Shown: in pieces, positions 12,043 to 20,147 of the stretch
Numbering within the stretch: the stretch's first letter is position 1
How the letters are laid out: every line of letters begins with the position of its first letter
Source of the DNA: Enterococcus durans NBRC 100479 = LMG 10746
GTDB lineage: Bacteria > Bacillota > Bacilli > Lactobacillales > Enterococcaceae
Length of the DNA: 34,338 nucleotides
NCBI RefSeq assembly: GCF_001544215.1
Contig: NZ_BCQB01000029.1
Coordinates: 1 to 34,338 of the forward strand
Reading direction: 5' to 3'
Notes under the pieces: generated by a model
The model's input: only the letters and a program-made list of their open reading frames with translations
Database searches by the model: none
What the model was told of the DNA's origin: nothing
Translations under genes and position numbers: made by a program

Positions 12043-12774
12043 CTATGCTGTTTGTTCACGTTCAATCATCGGTAAGTAATTATTCTTCTTCAATGTCTCA
12101 TATAAGAAGATGTGTCCTTGCCGATCGCCGTTTTTATCTTCATAATCAAATGGCTCAATATGCGTGTATCCTTTGTCTTGGAACTTGCTGTATAGCAGCC
12201 ATGTTCCGCTTTGGTTGTATTGAATACCTAGCTCGTGAAGTAATTTGTTAAATGTTACTGCACTCATACCGTAGTTCTTAGCAATCGTACTAACTGTAAC
12301 TAATCCTTTGTTGTTCAAGATTCGGTCGTAATAGTCCGCCTTCGGCTGCATTTCAGCTGCCTTTTGTTCAGCTACCAATCGTAACGTGCGTTCTTCTTTG
12401 AGTTTGGTTGCTACTTCAATCAGCAAGTCTGGATTGTTTAGTAGGTCGTCCGTTGCGTACATGCCGTGTTTTCTGATTTGAGGTAGGACTTCTACAGCTA
12501 GCCAATCCTGAAATTTATCTGCTAAAGCGTTGTTTGCTTTAAAGGCTAATTTGTAAACCATTGGCTCACTGATAAAGTCGTTTTTCGCAACTTCTTGCGA
12601 AAGGTATTTTTTTAAATATCCATTGACAGTTCTCCACCGAACATATTCTTTACCGTTTTTTGTTTCCACGAAACCCAAACTTCTTGCTACTGTTTCAGCA
12701 TTAAATAACGATTCACCATTTTCCGTCTTAACTTCTAATTCAAATAGATTGTTTTCAAATTTTTGTGTGTTCAT
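12043..12774 (-). CDS. Phage antirepressor, Bro-N plus KilAC
   Basis: A 243-residue protein. The N-terminal Bro-N domain (ESLFNAETVARSLGFVETKN, then WLAVEVLPQIRKHGMY) is followed by a linker helix (KEERTLRLVAEQKAAEMQPK) and a KilAC domain (VSTIAKNYGMSAVTFNKLLH, then GTWLLYSKFQDKGYT). Such proteins inactivate or compete with the CI repressor to favour lytic growth. It overlaps cro by four bases, so both are made early from the same promoter. Confidence 0.92.
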   Translation of the reverse strand: MNTQKFENNLFELEVKTENGESLFNAETVARSLGFVETKNGKEYVRWRTVNGYLKKYLSQEVAKNDFISEPMVYKLAFKANNALADKFQDWLAVEVLPQIRKHGMYATDDLLNNPDLLIEVATKLKEERTLRLVAEQKAAEMQPKADYYDRILNNKGLVTVSTIAKNYGMSAVTFNKLLHELGIQYNQSGTWLLYSKFQDKGYTHIEPFDYEDKNGDRQGHIFLYETLKKNNYLPMIEREQTA

Positions 12775-13028
12775 TTTGTCTCCTCCTTCTTATGTTGTTT
12801 GTTTTGTAGCGTAAATGCGACTTTTCCACCAAAAAAAATTTCGATTGCTTCTTGATCAGTTAGTGGGATTTCTTGCTTCATTTTTTTTGCTTCTTCAATC
12901 GAGAAATCTCCACCTTTTTTCATTTTTCGATAAAAAGTACTTCGATCGATTCCGATTGAATCTGCTACTGCTTGTTGAGTAGTGCCCCGTTCTACGATAA
13001 GACCTTTTAATTTGTTTGTGTTGATCAT
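12771..13028 (-). CDS. Cro-like repressor
   Basis: About 85 residues from ATG 13028, with AAAGGAG eight bases upstream; a GTG three codons earlier overlaps the site. The helix-turn-helix is clear (TTQQAVADSIGIDRSTFYRK), followed by the GGDFSIEEAKKM segment usual in this Cro type. It is the first gene of the leftward early operon, divergent from cI, and probably binds the GTYGCA-N4-TGCRAY operators. Confidence 0.88.
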   Translation of the reverse strand: MINTNKLKGLIVERGTTQQAVADSIGIDRSTFYRKMKKGGDFSIEEAKKMKQEIPLTDQEAIEIFFGGKVAFTLQNKQHKKEETK

Positions 13029-13049
13029 GAACCTCACTCCTTTCTTTTT

Positions 13050-13151
13050 GTCGCATTGTTGCGACTTGTTAAAACAAATATAACACCCTATTATTTATTA
13101 GTCAATTAAAAAGTTGCATTATTGCGATTTATTTTGTTGCATTTTTGCAAC
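13050..13151. promoter_or_regulatory. Three cI/Cro operators
   Basis: Three 16-bp sites fit GTYGCA-N4-TGCRAY: GTCGCATTGTTGCGAC (13050-13065, perfect), GTTGCATTATTGCGAT (13113-13128) and GTTGCATTTTTGCAAC (13136-13151, perfect). The first lies just after the leftward start site, the second upstream of the leftward -35 box, and the third covers the rightward -35 box. This is a lambda-like three-operator switch. Confidence 0.85.
13077..13105 (-). promoter_or_regulatory. Leftward early promoter (cro)
   Basis: TTGACT (13100-13105, minus strand) and TATATT (13077-13082) are separated by exactly 17 bp. It drives cro and the early operon. Confidence 0.85.
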
Positions 13152-13176
13152 GTATATTTTATACTCTTTTTAAGAG
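13137..13176 (+). promoter_or_regulatory. Rightward cI promoter with palindrome into the SD
   Basis: TTGCAT (13137-13142) and TATACT (13160-13165) are spaced by 17 bp, and the third operator covers the -35. CTCTT (13164-13168) and AAGAG (13172-13176) form a short palindrome from the -10 into the ribosome site, the same geometry as leaders C and D. Confidence 0.75.
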
Positions 13177-13185
13177 GTGAGTGAA

Positions 13186-13839
13186 ATGGATATAGGCGAG
13201 AGAATGAAACTAAGGCGAAAGGAATTAAATTTAAGTGCTGATGTCGTTGCGGAAAAACTTGGAGTTTCTAGATCTACTATCTTTAGATATGAAAAAGGCG
13301 ATATTGAAAAATTGCCTACAAATATTCTTGATGATATTGCAGAAGTTTTGAAAACAACCCCAGCTTTTTTAATGGGTTGGGAAGATGAAAATGCTCCATC
13401 CATTGAAACAATATATAAACAACTTAATCCTGAACGTCAAACAAAAGTCTACAACTTTGCGGAATATCAATTGAGAGAACAAAACAAACGTCCGAAAACT
13501 ACAATTGAAATTCGAGGTTATGTGTCCGCTGGAACAGGTGAATGGCTAGAAGATGAAACTGTGGACGAAGTAAGTTATGAAGGCGTGATACCTGAACATG
13601 ATTTCGCAGTTAAGGTAAACGGTGATTCAATGTTACCGCTTTTCGAAGATGGACAAGTTATCTTTATTAAAAGCACATCAGATGTGCGTGACGGTCAGAT
13701 AATCGTATGCCAAGTAAATAATGAAGCGTTTGTTAAGAAACTGTCAGGTAACAAGCTAGTGAGTTTAAATAAAAAGTATGAGGATATATCAATCTGTGAT
13801 ACAGATGATTTTAAAATTTATGGCGTAGTCGTTTTATAA
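13186..13839 (+). CDS. CI-type repressor with LexA-like autocleavage domain
   Basis: About 217 residues from ATG 13186 (AAGAGGTGAG upstream). Residues 5-62 form the XRE helix-turn-helix (LSADVVAEKLGVSRSTIFRY). Residues 105-215 form a peptidase S24 domain with cleavage site Ala115-Gly116 (VSAGTG), nucleophile Ser148 (GDSML) and the general-base lysine at 184 or 185 (FVKKL). It should maintain lysogeny by binding the three operators and be cleaved after RecA activation in the SOS response. Confidence 0.93.
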   Translation: MDIGERMKLRRKELNLSADVVAEKLGVSRSTIFRYEKGDIEKLPTNILDDIAEVLKTTPAFLMGWEDENAPSIETIYKQLNPERQTKVYNFAEYQLREQNKRPKTTIEIRGYVSAGTGEWLEDETVDEVSYEGVIPEHDFAVKVNGDSMLPLFEDGQVIFIKSTSDVRDGQIIVCQVNNEAFVKKLSGNKLVSLNKKYEDISICDTDDFKIYGVVVL

Positions 13840-13845
13840 AAAAAT

Positions 13846-13877
13846 ACCCCAGTCGTAGTTGGCGCTGCGGCTAGGGT
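13846..13877 (-). terminator. Hairpin after cI with T-run on the minus side
   Basis: ACCC-c-AGTCG (from 13846) pairs with CGGCT-a-GGGT (ending 13877). On the minus strand it is followed by a T-rich run and on the plus strand by TAATATTT. It may end cI weakly and would stop transcription entering from the right. Confidence 0.55.
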
Positions 13878-13925
13878 TAATATTTAATGTCAAAATAATT
13901 ATATCAGAATGGAGAGAAAAAGTGT

Positions 13926-14375
13926 ATGGCAAAAATTGTTAAGTTAGATTCATCAGAAGTTGTTATTGCTACAGATGAAAAAGAAATTATTCGTGTTCCG
14001 TATGAAGAATTGGACTGGAGACCAGAAGTCCACGATGAAGTCGAGGTTTTCAAAGATGGTGAAAGTTTAATTATCACCAGAGTTAAGAATAGCTCTAATT
14101 CTGTTGAAGATAAGATTCATATTAATGTTATTAATACACAAAATCAGCAAGTAAGTACAAGCCAATCAGGAAGAGTTGTAAATAAATTAGTATACGTTCT
14201 TTTGGCATTATTTCTTGGGGGTTTGGGAGCCCACAAGTTTTATAGTGGAAAAACACTCATGGGGATTTTATATCTTGTGTTCTCTTGGACTTTCATACCA
14301 TCTGCTTTAGGATTTATTGAAGCTATTATCGGCGCTCTGAAACCTTCTGACTCAAACGGAAATATTGTATTTTAG
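13926..14375 (+). CDS. TM2-domain membrane protein
   Basis: A 149-residue protein. Residues 1-55 form a soluble beta-rich part (VVIATDEKEIIRVPYEEL). Residues 85-140 form the TM2 unit: VYVLLALFLGGLGAHKFYSG, a turn, then a second membrane segment (ILYLVFSWTFIPSALGFIEA). TM2 proteins next to cI are frequent in enterococcal and staphylococcal prophages; a role in lysogenic conversion or superinfection exclusion is possible but not shown. ATG 13926 follows GGAGAG. Confidence 0.88.
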   Translation: MAKIVKLDSSEVVIATDEKEIIRVPYEELDWRPEVHDEVEVFKDGESLIITRVKNSSNSVEDKIHINVINTQNQQVSTSQSGRVVNKLVYVLLALFLGGLGAHKFYSGKTLMGILYLVFSWTFIPSALGFIEAIIGALKPSDSNGNIVF

Positions 14376-14381
14376 CAAAAA

Positions 14382-14412
14382 AACACGCCCCACCGACCAA
14401 AGCGAGCGTGTT
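14382..14412 (-). terminator. Hairpin between TM2 gene and integrase, T-run on the minus side
   Basis: AACACGC pairs with GCGTGTT, followed on the minus strand by seven T. It is the second hairpin right of cI with minus orientation. Confidence 0.55.
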
Positions 14413-14427
14413 CTAAGAAAAAACAAA

Positions 14428-14440
14428 CCTATACTATAGG
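14428..14440. promoter_or_regulatory. Perfect palindrome upstream of integrase
   Basis: CCTATACTATAGG is a perfect 13-bp palindrome 47 bases before the integrase ATG and contains a possible -10 (TATACT). A further TATAG follows at 14448. It could be an operator that controls int. Confidence 0.4.
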
Positions 14441-14487
14441 CTTCTTTATAGTTCCTATTGTATCAGAGAAAGAGAGCTGATTCAATT

Positions 14488-15699
14488 ATGTCAGAAGTAA
14501 CAGGATACTTAGAACAAGTAGACAATGAAACATATAGACTAAGAGCTGTATTAGGGTACAAACCTGATGGCTCGGCAAAAAGAAAAAGCAAAACTATAAA
14601 AGCGAATAGTAAAAGAGCGGCATATAAAGAATTGAACATCTGGTTAGAGCAATTCGAAGGAATGACCGATGATTCGTTGGATTTATTCAATATAACTTTT
14701 GGTGAATTTTATAGAAAAATATGGCTTTCAGAGGCCGAAAAAAATTTAGAGCCAAAGTCTTATCATAACTATAAGCGAATGATCGAGAATAGATTTCTTG
14801 ATAAATTTGATTTTATCCCTCTAATCGATATCAAACCATACATGATAAAGAAAATTGTTGTTAATGCTCAAAGAATCAATACAAAAGATCCTGGAAGAAA
14901 CTCTGATAAACCTTTATCAAGAAATACAAAGCTTCGTATGTTATACGCCGTTAACAACTTATTTTTGATGGCTAAAAATGAGTACGGAGCAATTAAAGAA
15001 AATCCTGTGGAAAATGTAAAAATACCAAAAGAAAAAGGCGTAAAAAAGAATATCGAAGAACCTTATTCGGAAGAAGAAATTCATGCAATGCTAAAAGCAG
15101 CATTTGAGGAAAGCATAGAAATTAAAACTTTAATTGTTCTAGCATTTATTACAGGAGCAAGACAAGGAGAAATTGCAGCTTTAGAAGAAAAAGATATTGA
15201 CTTTGACAAACAAGAAATAAGATTTCATCAGCGGATTTCAGAAGTGGATGGAAAATCAGATATTCGGTTGCTTCCAGGTTTGAAAAATGATGATGATGAA
15301 AAAATAGTAACCGGTCCTGCTTATCTATTTGATATGTTAGATGAATTAATCAAAGAGAATAAAAAAATTCGTTGGAAATTAAATATAAAGAAATTAAGAC
15401 ACTATTTTATATTTGATACAAAACAAGATGGAACTTTGCCACGTGGAAGTTATCTGTATAAGAAGTTCAAACGATTCACCAAACGTCACAATTTGCGTCA
15501 CATTCGTTTTCACGACATTAGACATACATCAGCTACCTATTTGCTTAGTGACCCTAATATGACCCCAAAAGAGCTTCAAAAACGATTAGGACACCGAGAT
15601 TTTAATACTACAATGAATGTTTATGGCCATGTCTTACGCAAAGAAAAAGATACAGCAACTACAGCGTTTGAAAACCTATTAAAAAAAGATATAAAATAA
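14488..15699 (+). CDS. int: Tyrosine integrase
   Basis: About 403 residues from ATG 14488 (a TTG ten codons earlier is less likely). It has the three usual parts: an N-terminal arm-binding domain (about 1-60), a SAM-like core-binding domain (about 70-170) and a catalytic domain. Catalytic residues by this numbering: Arg225 (TGARQGE), His342 and Arg345 (HDIRHTS), His369 (LGHR) and nucleophile Tyr379 (NVYGH). It catalyses integration at the tRNA-Lys 3' end, 132 bases downstream. Confidence 0.95.
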   Translation: MSEVTGYLEQVDNETYRLRAVLGYKPDGSAKRKSKTIKANSKRAAYKELNIWLEQFEGMTDDSLDLFNITFGEFYRKIWLSEAEKNLEPKSYHNYKRMIENRFLDKFDFIPLIDIKPYMIKKIVVNAQRINTKDPGRNSDKPLSRNTKLRMLYAVNNLFLMAKNEYGAIKENPVENVKIPKEKGVKKNIEEPYSEEEIHAMLKAAFEESIEIKTLIVLAFITGARQGEIAALEEKDIDFDKQEIRFHQRISEVDGKSDIRLLPGLKNDDDEKIVTGPAYLFDMLDELIKENKKIRWKLNIKKLRHYFIFDTKQDGTLPRGSYLYKKFKRFTKRHNLRHIRFHDIRHTSATYLLSDPNMTPKELQKRLGHRDFNTTMNVYGHVLRKEKDTATTAFENLLKKDIK

Positions 15700-15830
15700 C
15701 ACTAAAAAATTATATTTTCGGGTATAAACTCGGGTAGGATATATAAAAACTTGGGATAATTTGCGGTATATAAGCATTTAAAAATGCTGTAAATTCGCTT
15801 ATCTTCATTTAAAATACCATTAAATAACGA

Positions 15831-15873
15831 ACTCTTAATCAGCGGGTCGCGGGTTCGAGCCCCTCACGGCCCA
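15831..15873 (+). other. Right attachment site: 3' part of tRNA-Lys(CTT)
   Basis: The sequence starts in the anticodon loop (ACTCTTAATC, anticodon CTT), continues through the variable region and T-arm (GGGTTCGAGCCCC) and ends with the acceptor strand ACGGCCCA. No matching 5' half is present: the preceding bases cannot pair with TCAGC or with ACGGCCC. It is therefore the duplicated core left by integration. The intact tRNA should be at the other prophage end, left of the window. Confidence 0.85.
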
Positions 15874-15890
15874 TTGGGTGCCAAACCCAC

Positions 15891-15953
15891 GTCATCAGTA
15901 CATCTTTGGCTACTTCGGTAGTTTCGAAAAAGATGTACGTGATGACATTTTTT
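15891..15953 (+). terminator. tRNA terminator left at the junction
   Basis: GTCATC-A-GTACATCTTT pairs with AAAGATGTAC-GTGATGAC (15891-15946), followed by a T-rich run. It is the original terminator of the tRNA-Lys gene, now cut off from the 5' half by the prophage. Confidence 0.85.
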
Positions 15954-16054
15954 TGTTTTCAGGTAGGATTTTCGGGTATACACTCATCCTTGCTTGCGTT
16001 TGATTCGATATTCTATACTTATTGAGGATACCTCTTAGCAAAACTAACGTTATA

Positions 16055-16858
16055 CTATTTTTGTAATGCGATTATTTTTTGAATCGTCTGTAGTACCCCT
16101 TGTTCATCATTTGATCGAGTGATGAAATTCGCTGCTGCTTTTGTTTCCTCAAAAGCATTTTCCATCGCAAAACTGTACGTAGCAGCATTCAACAATTCGA
16201 TATCATTTAAACCATCACCAAATGCCATCGTTTCTTCCTTGGTGACCCCTAACAGCTTTTGCAATTCTTTCACTGTCGTTCCTTTATGCACACCCGCATT
16301 TGAAATATCGATCCATGCGGCTTCAGAAGCAACGATATATGCCTGTTCTTTGAACTCCATCAGTTCCTTTACATACTCAAAACATCTTTTCTTTCTATCA
16401 TAGACAGTGATCTTCACAAAATCTTCGGTTATTTTATTAAGCTCTTCTACCAATTGAACTTCTCGATAGGAACCTCTCACCATCTGTTTGTCCTCTTCAG
16501 ACGTAGTTTCTTTGATCATCGCTGCAGTCGGCGTACAAGCAATGATAGTATAATCATTGGCAATTTCTTCTAGTTTATTGATCAGTTTGATTCCAAGATC
16601 ATTCGGCAACAACGATTCGTAAACGTATTCATTGTTGTGCTTGATGCGTGTCGCACTATCACCTAAGATCCATAAATCCTTAGAAAGTTCTGGTCCAAAA
16701 AGTTCTTCTACACGTTCACATTGTTTTCCTGTACAAGGAGCAAAGTAAATCGCTTGGTCATCCATCGATCCTTTTACTTGTTGATAAAACTCCTTATCGA
16801 AGCTACCCTTACTATCCAAAAATGTTCCGTCTAAATCAGTCAATATCAATTTGATCAT
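16055..16858 (-). CDS. Cof-type HAD phosphatase
   Basis: A 267-residue protein of the HAD IIB subfamily. Motif I is ILTDLDGTFLD at the N-terminus with the nucleophile Asp, and motif IV is AFGDGLNDIELL near residue 215. The cap domain lies between them. These enzymes dephosphorylate sugar phosphates, FMN, PLP and similar small molecules; the substrate cannot be read from sequence. It is monocistronic and is the first chromosomal gene right of the prophage. Confidence 0.9.
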   Translation of the reverse strand: MIKLILTDLDGTFLDSKGSFDKEFYQQVKGSMDDQAIYFAPCTGKQCERVEELFGPELSKDLWILGDSATRIKHNNEYVYESLLPNDLGIKLINKLEEIANDYTIIACTPTAAMIKETTSEEDKQMVRGSYREVQLVEELNKITEDFVKITVYDRKKRCFEYVKELMEFKEQAYIVASEAAWIDISNAGVHKGTTVKELQKLLGVTKEETMAFGDGLNDIELLNAATYSFAMENAFEETKAAANFITRSNDEQGVLQTIQKIIALQK

Positions 16859-16961
16859 GTGTTACTCTCCCCTACTCACTAAAATGTCCTTCTTTCCTCA
16901 GTGTAACAACTGGCAGCAACAAGTCAATCCATGCTCAGATTTTTGCAACCTCATTTACAAA

Positions 16962-17004
16962 AAAACATCTAGAATAGAATTGGTTCTTCTACGCTAGATG
17001 TTTT
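16962..17004. terminator. Bidirectional terminator between the bus operon and the HAD gene
   Basis: AAAACATCTAG (16962-16972) pairs with CTAGATGTTTT (16994-17004), with a T-run on the minus side and T-rich sequence on the plus side. It ends busAB. Confidence 0.85.
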
Positions 17005-17034
17005 CTTATTCCCCATTGAATTTGAAAAGTATGC

Positions 17035-18768
17035 TTATTCTTTCCAGCTATCGACTGTTTTTTGATTTTCTTTGATCCAGTCTTGTGCTGCTTGTTGTGG
17101 TTCTTTTCCATTGTTGATTTCCAACATGACTTTTTCCATATCTTTTTCTGTCCAATGGAATTTATCTAATACTTTATAAGCTTCAGGCTGATCTTCTTTT
17201 AATCCTTTACGTACAACTGTGTGGATTTCTTCAGCATCTCCCATCGCTTTTTTCGGATCTTCCAAATATTTCAAATCATATTTAGCAAACATCCAATGTG
17301 GTGTCCAACCGGTGATCACAATTGGTTCATGCTTTTTGATTGCTTGTCCTAAAGCAACAGTCATTGCGCCTGATGAGGAAGTTTCAACAGTCCATCCTTT
17401 TAGATTATCGTATTGCTTGACCGTGTTTTCCGCTGCATTGACGACGCCTGCACCAGGTTCGATCCCAGTAATTTTTTTATCTGCTTGGTCAGTTAAATCT
17501 GCAATAGAGCTGACATCCATATAACTAGGTACAGCTAGTCCGACTTTAGCACCTGTTAAGTTGGCACCTAGATCGTTGATTTGATCTTTGTATTGTGCAT
17601 ATTGTGAACCATGTGTTTTTGGCAACCATGCAGAAACCATCCCATCTGACTCACCTTTTGAAACAGATTCCCACATGATCGAGTTATCAAGAGGAGTGAT
17701 CGTAACATCATAGCCCATTCCCTTTAACATTTCCGCAACGACATTTGTTGAAGCGACTTCTGTATCCCACTCAACGTAAGAGAGATTGATTTTTTTCGTT
17801 TCTTTTGCATTTGAAAAACTACCTAAACCGATCGCACCTAAAAGCACTACGACTACAGCCCCAATGATGATCCCTTGACGCTTTTTATTTGGTTGTTTTG
17901 AGCCATTTACTGCCTTTTTACTATTTGGCTGGTTCAAATGCTGTGTGAAGCGGTCAATGATAATCGCCAAGATGACTAATGCTACCCCATTAACGAATCC
18001 GTTACCGACTTGCGCACGTTGTAAAGCAGATAACACGCCACGTCCTAAGCCAGGTGCCCCAATCATTGAAGCAATGACAACCATTGAAAGAGATAACATC
18101 GTTGTTTGATTGATCCCAGCCATGATCGTACTTTTAGCTAATGGCAATTCTAGTTTGAATAATTTTTGCCAGCTTGTACTACCAAATGAATCAGACGCTT
18201 CGACCAACTCTTTTGGTACTTGGCGAATCCCTAAGTTCGTAAAACGAACAGTCGGTGGTAAAGCAAAGATGACAGAGGCAAATACCCCCGGCACCATACC
18301 GATCCCAAAGAAAGCAACTGCTGGAATCAAATAAACAAATCCTGGCATTGTTTGCATAAAGTCAAGAATTGGTTTGATGATGCTTTGAGCTTTACTGCTT
18401 TTTGCCATCAAAATACCTAATGGCACACCAATGACGATAGAAATAACGCTGGATAATAAAACGAGCGTTACTGTGTTCATCAAGTCTGTCCACAATCCTT
18501 GATTATAGATAAACCATAAGCCAATCAGTGTGAAGAGCGTTAATCCTGGACGTTTTTTAGAAATAAAGAAAGCAATAATCGTTAATATCAAGATAAACAA
18601 TGGTGCGGGAATGACCAAAAGTAAATTAGTGATCCCTGACATTACTGCTTGACCAATTGTTTGTAAAAATGAGAATAATCCTGCAAAGGTCGTTGTAAAC
18701 CATTCAGTGATGTTCTCTACCCAATCAGCGACTGGTAATCGATAGTTCAATAAATTATTCATCATCAC
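17035..18768 (-). CDS. busAB: Glycine betaine ABC transporter, fused permease and substrate-binding protein
   Basis: A 577-residue fusion. Residues 1-270 are the permease with about seven membrane segments and the EAA-type loop ([16 protein letters not shown]). A further membrane segment near 300 anchors the C-terminal binding domain (about 320-577, starting [17 protein letters not shown]), which faces outside and contains tryptophans expected for the betaine cage. This fusion is the OpuA/BusA type that imports glycine betaine for osmoprotection. It overlaps busAA by 14 bases. Confidence 0.92.
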   Translation of the reverse strand: MMMNNLLNYRLPVADWVENITEWFTTTFAGLFSFLQTIGQAVMSGITNLLLVIPAPLFILILTIIAFFISKKRPGLTLFTLIGLWFIYNQGLWTDLMNTVTLVLLSSVISIVIGVPLGILMAKSSKAQSIIKPILDFMQTMPGFVYLIPAVAFFGIGMVPGVFASVIFALPPTVRFTNLGIRQVPKELVEASDSFGSTSWQKLFKLELPLAKSTIMAGINQTTMLSLSMVVIASMIGAPGLGRGVLSALQRAQVGNGFVNGVALVILAIIIDRFTQHLNQPNSKKAVNGSKQPNKKRQGIIIGAVVVVLLGAIGLGSFSNAKETKKINLSYVEWDTEVASTNVVAEMLKGMGYDVTITPLDNSIMWESVSKGESDGMVSAWLPKTHGSQYAQYKDQINDLGANLTGAKVGLAVPSYMDVSSIADLTDQADKKITGIEPGAGVVNAAENTVKQYDNLKGWTVETSSSGAMTVALGQAIKKHEPIVITGWTPHWMFAKYDLKYLEDPKKAMGDAEEIHTVVRKGLKEDQPEAYKVLDKFHWTEKDMEKVMLEINNGKEPQQAAQDWIKENQKTVDSWKE

Positions 18769-19948
18769 TCACCTCACTCGTTTCTGCTAATGCTTCGATT
18801 ACACTACCGCGAATGACAACACCTTTTAGTTTGCCATTATCCACAACGGCTAGAGGAGTTGGGGAGTCATAAATGATATTGAAGATATCACTAACCACCA
18901 TATCTTTACCAATCACCGTTACATTTTCATCTAAGAAATCAATCAATGGACGTTTTTGACGTCTTGCTTCTAATGCTTGATCTGCAGTAATGATCCCTTT
19001 AAGATGTCTTTTTCTATCAACAGCCATCAGCATGCTTACTTCTTCATTCCTCATTCTAGTTAGTGCTACATTTGGCCCATCTGATTCGATGTTCGTCGTT
19101 AAAGCAGGTACCATGATGTTTTGGGCAGTCAGTACTTTTGAACGATCGACTTCTTCAACAAATTCACGGACGTAATCATTCGCTGGATGGGTCAAAATTT
19201 CTTCACCAGTCCCAATCTGCATGATTTCGCCATCTTTCATCAAAGCGATTCGATCACCAATACGTAATGCTTCGTTTAAATCATGTGTGATAAAAATGAT
19301 TGTTTTTTGTACGTTCGCTTGTAAATCGAGTAACTCATCTTGCATTTCCTTACGGATCAAAGGATCAAGAGCAGAAAAAGCTTCATCCATCAGTAAGATT
19401 TCTGGATCATTCGCTAATGCCCTAGCTAGACCGACGCGCTGTTGCATCCCTCCAGATAATTGACTAGGATATTGATCCTTGAACGAAAGCAAACTTGAAT
19501 TTTCCAATGCTTGCTCTGCTTTTTGTTGCCGTTCTTCTTTTGGTACTCCACGAACTTCTAATCCATATTCAGTATTTTCTAAGATCGTCCGATGAGGGAA
19601 TAAGCCAAAATTTTGAAAAACCATATTGATTTTATGGCGGCGTACTTCACGAAGTTCTTCTTTACTTAATTTTGAAATATCTTCTCCATCAATATAGATA
19701 TTTCCAGAAGTCGGCTCGATCAATCGGTTCAGTAAGCGGATCAATGTTGATTTCCCACTACCTGAAAGCCCCATGATCACGAAGATTTCTCCTTCTTGCA
19801 CATCAAAACTTGCATCATAAACACCAACGGTCGCGCCAGTCTTTTTTAATATATCTGTCTTTGGTTGACGGTTCTTCATCATTTCCAAAGCAGCTTGCGT
19901 TTTTTTACCAAATATCTTTGTTAAATTCTTTACTTCAACTTTTACCAA
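18755..19948 (-). CDS. busAA: Glycine betaine ABC transporter ATPase with CBS domains
   Basis: A 397-residue protein. Walker A is GLSGSGKST, the signature is [10 protein letters not shown], and Walker B is [12 protein letters not shown]. The C-terminal third (about 275-390) is a CBS pair, which in OpuA-type ATPases senses ionic strength and cyclic-di-AMP. An N-terminal extension ([19 protein letters not shown]) is typical of this subfamily. It is the first gene of the busAA-busAB operon behind the BusR operator. Confidence 0.93.
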   Translation of the reverse strand: MVKVEVKNLTKIFGKKTQAALEMMKNRQPKTDILKKTGATVGVYDASFDVQEGEIFVIMGLSGSGKSTLIRLLNRLIEPTSGNIYIDGEDISKLSKEELREVRRHKINMVFQNFGLFPHRTILENTEYGLEVRGVPKEERQQKAEQALENSSLLSFKDQYPSQLSGGMQQRVGLARALANDPEILLMDEAFSALDPLIRKEMQDELLDLQANVQKTIIFITHDLNEALRIGDRIALMKDGEIMQIGTGEEILTHPANDYVREFVEEVDRSKVLTAQNIMVPALTTNIESDGPNVALTRMRNEEVSMLMAVDRKRHLKGIITADQALEARRQKRPLIDFLDENVTVIGKDMVVSDIFNIIYDSPTPLAVVDNGKLKGVVIRGSVIEALAETSEVSDDE

Positions 19949-19994
19949 ACAAATTCTCCTTTACCTATGTAAATTCATTTTTCTTTCTGAAAAA

Positions 19995-20036
19995 AGTGAC
20001 CACACTATACTAACATCGTGTAGTCACTTTTGTCAA
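19995..20036 (-). promoter_or_regulatory. bus promoter with bipartite BusR operator
   Basis: AGTGAC (19995-20000) and GTCACT (20023-20028) are inverted and separated by exactly 22 bp, as I recall for BusR operators. A minus-strand -35 TTGACA is at 20031-20036, with a weak -10 (TAGTAT) 18 bp further inside the operator. A bound BusR would block the promoter. Confidence 0.75.
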
Positions 20037-20068
20037 AAACGCTAACTGTATTCTTTTAATCAAACGAA

Positions 20069-20113
20069 AAAAAGCTCGGCAAATCCCTTTTAAATCGGGA
20101 TTTACTAAGCTTA
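20069..20113 (-). terminator. busR terminator
   Basis: AAATCCC/GGGATTT plus flanking AAGCT/AGCTT form a long stem, followed by a run of T on the minus strand. It separates busR from the bus promoter. Confidence 0.8.
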
Positions 20114-20147
20114 AAATTTGATGAGAAAAAACAACTCACTTGCAACG

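Larger units (their letters stand above)
15713..15985. repeat. Arm-type repeats on both sides of the attachment core
   Basis: On the phage side, 15713-15740 holds ATTTTCGGGTATAAACTC followed by CGGGTAGGAT. On the far side, 15960-15985 holds CAGGTAGGAT followed by ATTTTCGGGTATACACTC, the same two units in the opposite order. They resemble integrase arm sites. The stretch between int and the HAD gene (15700-16054) holds nothing else except the tRNA fragment and its terminator. Confidence 0.55.

Noticed and set aside
14458-14487. TTG start ten codons upstream of the integrase ATG
   Set aside because: It has no ribosome site and adds residues not usual for this integrase family; ATG 14488 is preferred though its own site is also weak.
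15831-15873. Complete tRNA gene
   Set aside because: Only the anticodon loop onward is present; no matching 5' acceptor or D-arm precedes it. It is the duplicated attachment core.
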